This document shows positions 58,890 to 64,000 of a stretch of DNA of 64,000 nucleotides, one piece after another. The position numbers and the translations under genes are program-made. Below the pieces are notes generated by a model. That model did not search any database. It was not told where the DNA came from and saw nothing but the letters and a program-made list of their open reading frames with translations. The DNA is from Streptomyces inusitatus (GTDB lineage Bacteria; Actinomycetota; Actinomycetes; Streptomycetales; Streptomycetaceae), in assembly GCF_014651115.1 (NCBI RefSeq), contig NZ_BMWG01000024.1:79591-143590 (forward strand). Reading direction: 5' to 3'. The first letter of the stretch is position 1, and each line of letters starts with the position of its first letter.

Positions 58890-59023
58890 GCCCTCCACCC
58901 TCGGCAGACCACATGATGGCCCGTCCATGACCATGTGATGGGACGGTAACAATGCCTCCGACCTGCGAATCCACCCCCGATGAAGGCGGTCGGCCACCCC
59001 ATTCGGCAGCCATAATCGAACGC
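58890..59023. promoter_or_regulatory. Divergent promoter region of the efflux operon and two-component system
   Basis: 134 bp between the start codons of the lipoprotein and response-regulator genes. It contains CACATG (58909 onward) and CATGTG with 16 bp between, and two GATGG copies next to CCGTCC/GACGG, giving mixed direct and inverted repeats at 58912-58945 where a response regulator could bind. I could not assign -35/-10 boxes. Confidence 0.4.
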
Positions 59024-59719
59024 ATGCCGCATGTGCTGCTCATCGAGGACGACGCTTCCGTACGGGACGGAATGGAGCTTGTGCTGCGCCGGCACGGGTA
59101 CGCCATCGACACGGCGGCCACCGGCGAGGAAGCCCTCGCCCTGCTGGACGGACCGGCCGGCCGGAAGGTCGAGCTGGCCGTGCTGGACCTGATGCTGCCC
59201 GGCATGGACGGCTTCGAGGTGTGCCGCCGCATCCGCGCCAGGACCACCGCCCTGCCGATCATCATGCTGACCGCGCGCGGCGACGACCAGGACATCGTGA
59301 CCGGCCTGGAGGCCGGCGCGGACGACTATGTGGTCAAACCGGTCACCGCGCCCGTCCTGGAGGCCCGTATCCGGGCCGCCCTGCGACGCGCGGAACCGTC
59401 CGCGCCGGTACGGGGTACGGAGGCGGGCCTCGCCGGTCTGGTGATCGACCGCGCCGGTCTCACCGTCACCAAACACGGCGTTCCGGTCCCGCTCCCGCCC
59501 ACTGAGCTGCGGCTGCTGCTGGAGCTGTCGGCCTCGCCCGGCCGGGTCTTCAGCCGCGAACAGCTCCTCGAATCCGTCTGGGACCACACCTTCCTCGGCG
59601 ACTCCCGGCTGGTGGACGCGGCGGTCGGACGGCTGCGCGCCAAACTGGAGGACGTACCGGCGAAGCCGAGATACGTCCAGACCGTGCGCGGCTTCGGCTA
59701 CCGCTTCGGGCCGCTGTGA
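59024..59719 (+). CDS. OmpR/PhoB-type response regulator
   Basis: A 231-residue response regulator. Receiver domain with DD pair (LIEDDAS), phospho-acceptor Asp in LDLMLPGMDG near residue 54, Thr in MLTARG and Lys in VVKPV; C-terminal winged-helix trans-reg domain with the sequence SREQLLESVW and SRLVDAAVGRLRAKLE and RTVRGFGYRF at the end. Its stop overlaps the sensor kinase GTG as GTGA, so both are made together. It is divergent from the MacAB-like operon, its presumed target. Confidence 0.95.
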   Translation: MPHVLLIEDDASVRDGMELVLRRHGYAIDTAATGEEALALLDGPAGRKVELAVLDLMLPGMDGFEVCRRIRARTTALPIIMLTARGDDQDIVTGLEAGADDYVVKPVTAPVLEARIRAALRRAEPSAPVRGTEAGLAGLVIDRAGLTVTKHGVPVPLPPTELRLLLELSASPGRVFSREQLLESVWDHTFLGDSRLVDAAVGRLRAKLEDVPAKPRYVQTVRGFGYRFGPL

Positions 59720-61263
59720 AGCGGCGCTCCCGGCGGCTCGTCGGCGGCCTGCGCCTCCGGCTCGTCGTCGCCTTCATCCTCGTCGCCCTCGTCAGCGCGG
59801 TGACCTCGACCGCCCTCGCCTACCGGGACGCCCGCACCGCCGTCCTCCAGCGCACCCAGAACACCGCCGTGCACGACCTCCGGGAGCAGGTCGAGGAAGT
59901 CGCCGCCGACTTCGACATACCGCCCGACCAGCGGTCGCTGTCGCGGTTCGCGGCGAAGGTCTCGGACGGCATCGGCGCCCGCCTCGTGGTCGCCCGCTAC
60001 CAGGACCGGGTCGCCGTCTCCGACTCGCGCGCCGAGACGGAGGAGCGGATCACCCCTGAGCTGCGCACCGCCGTGCACATCGGGGACGAGGCCCGCTTCC
60101 AGCGGGTGATGTGGCGGGGCGAGCCCTATCTCGTCGTCGGCATGCCCGTGAAGTACGCCGACGGGGACCGCCGCGCCTCCGGCCTGGAGGTCTTCTCGAT
60201 CGGCGATCTGCGGGCCGAGCGCGACGACACCGCCGCCCTGCTGGACTCCGTACGGGCGGGCACCGTGCCGGTGGTGCTGCTGGCCGCCGTCCTGGCGCTG
60301 CTGGCCGCGGGCACGGTCCTGCGTCCGGTACGGAAACTGGGCCGGGCCACCCGTGAGCTGGCGGCCGGGGACCTCGGCAGCCGGGTCGCCGTCACCGGCC
60401 ACGACGAGCTGGCCGACCTGGCGCGGACGTTCAACGAGACCGCCGACGCGCTCCAGGCATCCGACGCCGAACTCCGCGAGCAGGAGGCCAGGGCCCGCCG
60501 CTTCGTGGCGGACGTCTCGCACGAACTGCGCACCCCCCTCGCGGCGATGACGATGGTGGCGACCGTCCTGGAGGAGGACGCCGACCAGCTCCCGCCGGAC
60601 GCGGCGCGAGCCGCCCGTACCGTCGGCGCGGAGACCGCCCGGCTGGCCCGGCTCGTCGAGGACCTGATGGAGATCTCCCGCTTCGACGCCAAGGCGGTAC
60701 GGCTGAACGCGGCCGAGACGGATCTCGCCGACACCGTACGGGCGTCGCTGGCGCTGCGCGGCTGGACGGACCGGGTGCGGACGCACCTCGACGAGGGCGT
60801 ACGGGCGGTGGTCGACCGGCGTCGCGTCGATGTGATCGTCGCGAATCTGGTGGGCAACGCGCTGCGGCACGGAGCCCCGCCGGTCACCGTGACCCTCCGG
60901 ACGGAGCGCAGGGACCGCGCGGCGGACGGGACCGACGGGGCCGGTGGGGAGTGGGTGACGCTGGAGGTCGCCGACCACGGCCCCGGGATCCCCGCCCAGG
61001 CCCGGGAGCGCGTCTTCGACCGCTTCTACAAGGCGGACGAGTCCCGTACGCGCGGCGCGGCCGACGACAGCGGACAGGGCAGCGGCCTCGGCACGGCGAT
61101 CGCCCTGGAGAACGCGCGGCTGCACGGCGGCACGATCGACGTGTCCGACGTGTCCGACGTGTCCGACGTGTCCGACGCGTCCGGCACGGGCGGTGGATCG
61201 CGGCGGGGCGCGGTGTTCACGCTGCGGATTCCCCTGCGGCGCACGGAGGAGGAGGCGGAGTGA
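59716..61263 (+). CDS. HAMP-containing sensor histidine kinase
   Basis: A 515-residue sensor kinase: N-terminal membrane helix (LRLVVAFILVALVSAVTSTAL), about 140 extracytoplasmic residues, second helix (PVVLLAAVLALLAAGTVL), HAMP domain, HisKA with FVADVSHELRTPLAAM (His near residue 270), and HATPase with N box VGNALRHG and DHGPGIPAQAR and GSGLGTAIA. The C-terminal tail holds VSDVSDVSDVSDASG coded by a 9-bp tandem repeat at 61141-61185. Its stop overlaps the downstream lipoprotein GTG. Confidence 0.94.
   Translation: MKRRSRRLVGGLRLRLVVAFILVALVSAVTSTALAYRDARTAVLQRTQNTAVHDLREQVEEVAADFDIPPDQRSLSRFAAKVSDGIGARLVVARYQDRVAVSDSRAETEERITPELRTAVHIGDEARFQRVMWRGEPYLVVGMPVKYADGDRRASGLEVFSIGDLRAERDDTAALLDSVRAGTVPVVLLAAVLALLAAGTVLRPVRKLGRATRELAAGDLGSRVAVTGHDELADLARTFNETADALQASDAELREQEARARRFVADVSHELRTPLAAMTMVATVLEEDADQLPPDAARAARTVGAETARLARLVEDLMEISRFDAKAVRLNAAETDLADTVRASLALRGWTDRVRTHLDEGVRAVVDRRRVDVIVANLVGNALRHGAPPVTVTLRTERRDRAADGTDGAGGEWVTLEVADHGPGIPAQARERVFDRFYKADESRTRGAADDSGQGSGLGTAIALENARLHGGTIDVSDVSDVSDVSDASGTGGGSRRGAVFTLRIPLRRTEEEAE
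61141..61185 (+). repeat. 9-bp tandem repeat inside the kinase gene
   Basis: Four perfect copies of GTGTCCGAC and one degenerate copy code a Val-Ser-Asp repeat between the last ATP-binding motif and the final beta strand. The loop length can vary by slippage without frameshift. Confidence 0.9.
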
Positions 61264-61757
61264 GGATCCGGCAGGGGGCGGTGATCGGCGCGCTGGGGAT
61301 CGCCCTCATGGGCTGCGGCGTCCAGCCGACAGGAGTGGTGAGCGCGGGTGAGCCCGCGTCCGGCCTCACCCGGGGCATAAGGATCTACTTCGCGTCCGCC
61401 GGCGGACTGCGCGCGGCGCCCCTCCTCGACATCGGCGTCGACGGCCTCACCGCCGTGGTGAAGGTCCTCTTCAAGGGGCCCTCGGAAGCCGACCGGCGCG
61501 ACGGGCTCAGCACCGTCCTCCATTTCGACGGCGGATACTCGGCGACGGGGAAGGGCGCCCGTGTCACCGTGGACATCGACGGCCACTACGCGGAGGTGGA
61601 GCGCGCCCAGGGCACCGGACAGCTGGTGTGCACACTGGCGAGCGCCCAGTCCGTCTTCGATCCGAAGGTCAGGGCCGACGAGGTCGAGGTCACCCTGCGG
61701 CCCTCGGTGGGCTCCGAGCAGGGGCCCTACCGGTGCGCGGATTTCCTCAACGGCTGA
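61260..61757 (+). CDS. GerMN-domain lipoprotein coupled to the sensor kinase
   Basis: A 165-residue lipoprotein: signal peptide with lipobox (GIALMGCG; Cys at residue 19), then a GerMN-like domain (RIYFASAGGLRA, LFKGPSEADRRDGLSTVL) as found in spore germination and in LpqB-type lipoproteins that associate with MtrA-MtrB-like kinases. GTG overlaps the kinase stop as GTGA, so it belongs to the two-component unit and may be the external sensor or modulator. About 40 residues after the domain end with CADFLNG. Confidence 0.85.
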   Translation: MRIRQGAVIGALGIALMGCGVQPTGVVSAGEPASGLTRGIRIYFASAGGLRAAPLLDIGVDGLTAVVKVLFKGPSEADRRDGLSTVLHFDGGYSATGKGARVTVDIDGHYAEVERAQGTGQLVCTLASAQSVFDPKVRADEVEVTLRPSVGSEQGPYRCADFLNG

Positions 61758-61837
61758 GACGGGCGGGCCCGGAGCCCGGGTGAGCGGCGGGGGCATCCCG
61801 GACGGCGTCCCGGTGGTGTCCCCGGTGGTGTGTGCCG

Positions 61838-62443
61838 TCAGCCCTGGACGAGCAGCCCGTCCAGCAACTGGTCCAGGGCCTCGGTCATCTCCACGCGGGC
61901 GGCCACCGGATCCTCGGCGTGGGCGACCATGAGGGCGGCCTCGTTGAGCGCGCCCAGCAGCACATGGGCCAGCGGCACCACGGGCCGGGCCGCCGCCGCC
62001 TCGGCCGTCATCGCCGCCGTCAGAGACGTCGTGACGAGGCGGAGTCCGTATTCCTGGCCGATCTCGCGCCAGCGCCGCCACCCCAGCACTCCCGGGGCGT
62101 CCAGCAGCAGGATCCGTTCCACATCCGGCTCGGTGAAGGCGTCGAGAAAGGCGCGCGCGCCCGCCCGGAGGGCTTCGACCGGATCCGCCGCCGTCGCCGT
62201 GACCCGGGCGGCGATCAGCCCCGTGACCTCGGCCTCCACGGCCTGCACCGTGGCGTCGAACAGATCCGTCTTGTCCCGGAACTGGTGGTAGAGCGCCCCG
62301 CGCGTCACCCCCGCCGCCCGCACGATCTCCTCCGTGCCCACGCCCGCGTACCCGCGCTCCCCGAAGAGCGGCCGGGCGGCGGCCACCAGCGCGGCCCGCG
62401 TCGCCCGGGAACGCTGTTCGTGTTTGCTGCCGGTCGATTTCAT
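61838..62443 (-). CDS. TetR-family regulator
   Basis: A 201-residue TetR regulator, HTH EEIVRAAGVTRGALYHQFRDKTDLF (about residues 38-62) and a typical ligand-binding C-terminal domain. It is divergent from an alpha/beta hydrolase gene, with an 84-bp gap holding 13-bp direct repeats and a TACGTACGTA palindrome, so it probably represses that gene. ATG at MKSTGSK chosen because the upstream extension lacks a ribosome site. Confidence 0.9.
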   Translation of the reverse strand: MKSTGSKHEQRSRATRAALVAAARPLFGERGYAGVGTEEIVRAAGVTRGALYHQFRDKTDLFDATVQAVEAEVTGLIAARVTATAADPVEALRAGARAFLDAFTEPDVERILLLDAPGVLGWRRWREIGQEYGLRLVTTSLTAAMTAEAAAARPVVPLAHVLLGALNEAALMVAHAEDPVAARVEMTEALDQLLDGLLVQG

Positions 62444-62462
62444 CCTGCCCCCTTGAGTTCCG

Positions 62463-62501
62463 TACATTCTGCATGCACTCTACGTACGTACAGTCTGTAT
62501 G
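62463..62501. promoter_or_regulatory. Direct repeat TACANTCTGNATG in the TetR/hydrolase gap
   Basis: TACATTCTGCATG and TACAGTCTGTATG (11 of 13 identical) start 26 bp apart and flank the palindrome TACGTACGTA (62481-62490). The layout, close to 2.5 helical turns, could hold TetR dimers on the shared promoter. The role is inferred from position. Confidence 0.5.
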
Positions 62502-62527
62502 TGAATTTGACGCGAAGGGTGTACGAC

Positions 62528-63382
62528 ATGCCGCAGCTCACGCTTCCTCAGGGAGCCGTCCACTACCGGGAGGCCGGGGAGGGGGAGCCGGTGGTCTTTC
62601 TGCACGGCTATCTCATGGACGGCCGGCTGTGGGAGCCGGTCGTCGACCGGCTGACCCCCGGTCATCGGTGCGTCATCCCCGATCTGCCGCTCGGCTCCCA
62701 CCGGCTGCCCCTCGACCCCGGCGCCGACCTCAGCCTCCCGGGCATCGCCCGGCTGGTCGCCGATCTGCTCACCGCGCTCGATCTGCGCGATGTCACCCTG
62801 GTCGGCAATGACTTCGGGACCGCCGTCGCCCAGATCGTCGCCGCCGACCACCCCGAGCGGATCGGACGGCTGGTGCTCACCGGCGGCGAATGCTTCGACA
62901 ACTGTCCCCCGGCCGTGTTCAAACCGCTCGTCCCGGCGGCCCGGGTGCCCGGAGCGCTCACCCTGATCCTCCAGGCCCTGCGGCTGCGCGCCCTCCGCCG
63001 ACTGCCCTCCGCCTACGGCCTGCTGACCAAGCGGGCCCTGCCCCACGACCTCATCGACGAATGGACCGCCGCCTTCTTCGCCGACCCCGCCGTCCGCCGC
63101 GACTGCGCCAAGGTCACCCGGGGCTTCGACCCGGCCCCCCTGCTCGACGCCGCCCGGAAACTCGCCTCCTTCGACGGACCGGCCCTCATCGCCTTCGCCC
63201 CGGACGACCGGCTCTTCCCGTACGAGCACGGCGAGCGGCTCGCGGCCACAATCCCCTCCGCCCGGCTGAGGGCCGTACCCGACAGCATGACCTGGGTCAT
63301 GCGCGACCAGCCGGAGCTGATCTCCGAGCTGATCGAGGAGTTCATCCGCACCACGCACACGAGGCCGGTCGGACAGCTCTAG
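62528..63382 (+). CDS. Alpha/beta-fold hydrolase with an Asp nucleophile motif
   Basis: A 284-residue alpha/beta hydrolase. The oxyanion motif FLHGYLMDG lies at residue 24; the nucleophile elbow is VGNDFGT near residue 96, with Asp where esterases have Ser, as in haloalkane dehalogenases and epoxide hydrolases; an acid in FAPDDRLFP near residue 227 and a His would be expected near the C-terminus, where the alignment is weak (DSMTWVMRD replaces the usual GHxxxxE), so the base is unclear. GAAGGG lies 8 nt before the ATG. Its stop codon TAG is part of the CTAG target of the MITE that follows. Confidence 0.85.
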   Translation: MPQLTLPQGAVHYREAGEGEPVVFLHGYLMDGRLWEPVVDRLTPGHRCVIPDLPLGSHRLPLDPGADLSLPGIARLVADLLTALDLRDVTLVGNDFGTAVAQIVAADHPERIGRLVLTGGECFDNCPPAVFKPLVPAARVPGALTLILQALRLRALRRLPSAYGLLTKRALPHDLIDEWTAAFFADPAVRRDCAKVTRGFDPAPLLDAARKLASFDGPALIAFAPDDRLFPYEHGERLAATIPSARLRAVPDSMTWVMRDQPELISELIEEFIRTTHTRPVGQL

Positions 63383-63426
63383 GGCCTGTCTGACGGATCT
63401 TGCTGGGCTCGCGAGCCCTGGCACCG

Positions 63427-63460
63427 CTCCCCCTGGGCTTCGCCCGGGAGGTGCCCCCAT
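63427..63460 (+). repeat. Internal repeat copy 1, CCCTGGGCTTCGCCCGGG hairpin
   Basis: A 34-bp unit beginning CTCCCCCTGGGC and ending GCCCCCAT, with a TTCG-tetraloop hairpin in its middle. A second copy lies 72 bp later (31-32 of 34 identical). This sequence is widespread in Streptomyces intergenic DNA as I recall. Confidence 0.85.
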
Positions 63461-63498
63461 GCCGCGTTGTCGTCGGTCGCCAATACACCACATTGGCT

Positions 63499-63532
63499 CT
63501 CCCCCTGGGCTTCGCCCGGGTGGTACCCCCAT
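63499..63532 (+). repeat. Internal repeat copy 2
   Basis: The same unit as at 63427, differing at the GGGAGGTG/GGGTGGTA positions, in the same orientation inside the MITE. Confidence 0.85.
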
Positions 63533-63662
63533 CCTCCGCCTTGCGATCCACGGCACCAGACCCCGCTCCCTGATCCAGCCTGATCCGTCAGACAGGCCCT
63601 AGGCCTTCTCGTTCGCGAGGGGCATCGGCGGCGGAGGAGTTCCGGCCAATGTGTGACGTGCT

Positions 63663-63689
63663 CCTGACAGGTAAGTGTCACTCCTGTCA
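63663..63689. promoter_or_regulatory. Inverted and direct TGTCA repeats upstream of the M4 protease gene
   Basis: CCTGACAGG is palindromic, and with CCTGTCA downstream it forms TGACAGG / CCTGTCA arms 11 bp apart; TGTCAC also occurs twice as a direct repeat. It lies about 100 bp before the GTG, a plausible operator or promoter site. No -10 was firmly assigned. Confidence 0.4.
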
Positions 63690-63784
63690 CTCTTCCCCCG
63701 TCCGCTGCACCACTGCTCCGCATCGCTCTGCCCGGGACCGCCTCCACGGGCCGTCCCGCAACCCCCCTCGCAGAAGGAGCTCGT

Positions 63785-64000
63785 GTGAGATCCACATACC
63801 GTCGGCGCACCACCATGGCCGGCGCGCTCGCAGTCACCACCGCCCTGCTGGCCGTCGGCTTCCAGGCCGGTCCATCGGCGGCCGCGCCCGCTGCCGCTCC
63901 CCCCGCCGCCGCGCAGGCGGGCAAGGCCGATCCCGGCGCGCTGCCGGCGAGTCTCACCCCCGCGCAGCGCGCCGGGCTGATACGGGCCCGGAGCGCGACC
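63785..64000 (+). CDS. M4-type (thermolysin-like) metallopeptidase, 5' end only
   Basis: The first 72 codons of a gene that continues past the window. GTG with AAGGAG 5 nt upstream. The product starts with a signal peptide (RRRTTMAGALAVTTALLAVGFQ) followed by Ala/Pro-rich propeptide and LPASLTPAQRAGLIRAR, the start of the FTP/PepSY propeptide typical of Streptomyces neutral metalloproteases. The catalytic HExxH lies beyond the edge, so activity cannot be checked. Secreted protein. Confidence 0.75.
   Translation, partial: MRSTYRRRTTMAGALAVTTALLAVGFQAGPSAAAPAAAPPAAAQAGKADPGALPASLTPAQRAGLIRARSAT

Larger units (their letters stand above)
63379..63602. mobile_element. MITE, about 216 bp, 17-bp inverted repeats, CTAG target duplication
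   Basis: Starts CTAG-GGCCTGTCTGACGGATC and ends GATCCGTCAGACAGGCC-CTAG, with perfectly inverted ends. CTAG on both sides is a 4-bp target duplication of the YTAR type used by IS5-family elements, so it is probably a non-autonomous IS5-like derivative. It has no transposase. Inside are two 34-bp copies of a common Streptomyces repeat (separate entries). The upstream CTAG contains the hydrolase stop TAG. Confidence 0.8.

Noticed and set aside
63379..63602. Complete insertion sequence
   Set aside because: At 216 bp between inverted repeats it has no room for a transposase, so it is a MITE.

Overview
The window is 64 kb of very GC-rich DNA (third codon positions almost all G or C, many GTG starts, Tat and lipoprotein signals, MurT/GatD, an ECF41-type sigma factor and Clp, MocR, ROK and GntR families typical of actinomycetes). 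It fits a Streptomyces chromosome, mainly core or sub-core arm DNA with one accessory patch. About 64 protein genes are supported, four of them broken. No rRNA or tRNA gene was seen, nor any CRISPR array or transposase gene.

Layout. 0-9 kb: PhoD-like phosphatase, MocR regulator divergent from a DMT exporter, alpha/beta hydrolase divergent from a SigJ-like ECF sigma factor, a GntR regulator with a DasR-like palindrome over its promoter, and a ROK regulator. 8.6-14.6 kb: Mug glycosylase coupled to purB through a probable CTG start, an SGNH hydrolase, two translationally coupled CNNM/CorC-type CBS membrane proteins and a GNAT enzyme. 14.7-19.7 kb: the biotin locus, with bioB-bioA-bioD and a VOC protein on one strand and bioF divergent. 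19.8-25.5 kb: anti-sigma-like ATPase, an NlpC/P60 endopeptidase behind a c-di-AMP riboswitch, a ClpP paralogue with its catalytic His replaced by Arg, an orphan Phd-type antitoxin followed by a tandem repeat, a tripeptidyl aminopeptidase, an acyltransferase and a 52-residue membrane protein. 25.6-36.7 kb: CtaG, phosphofructokinase, GatD/MurT (lipid II amidation), peptide deformylase, TetR, glutathione peroxidase, TesB, a Ski2-like helicase, a DUF457 membrane protein and a small secreted or membrane peptide. 36.7-45.5 kb: a heterodimeric ABC exporter, a Tat-exported GH109-like enzyme, an SDR, and a MarR regulator divergent from a complete ABC exporter.

45.6-54.6 kb is the accessory patch. It starts with a wrecked flavoprotein gene, followed by an XRE regulator, a primase/polymerase-like Zn protein, a PP2C-like phosphatase and an ATP-grasp/methyltransferase RiPP (graspetide) cassette, tgmA-tgmB-tgmC. 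The precursor gene has an in-frame amber codon between leader and core, and the ATP-grasp gene has a frame-changing internal deletion, while the start/stop overlaps (TGATG, ATGA) that mark the ancestral operon are intact. A flavin monooxygenase-like gene, a GNAT/Eis-like gene and a frameshifted APH-type kinase gene follow.

54.6-64 kb: a hypothetical gene, then a chain coupled by 4-nt overlaps (lipoprotein, MacA-like adaptor, ATPase, FtsX/MacB-type permease). It diverges from a two-component system coupled to a GerMN lipoprotein, so this looks like an envelope-stress or efflux module. The window ends with a TetR/hydrolase pair, a 216-bp MITE whose CTAG target contains the hydrolase stop codon, and the 5' end of an M4 metallopeptidase gene that runs off the edge.
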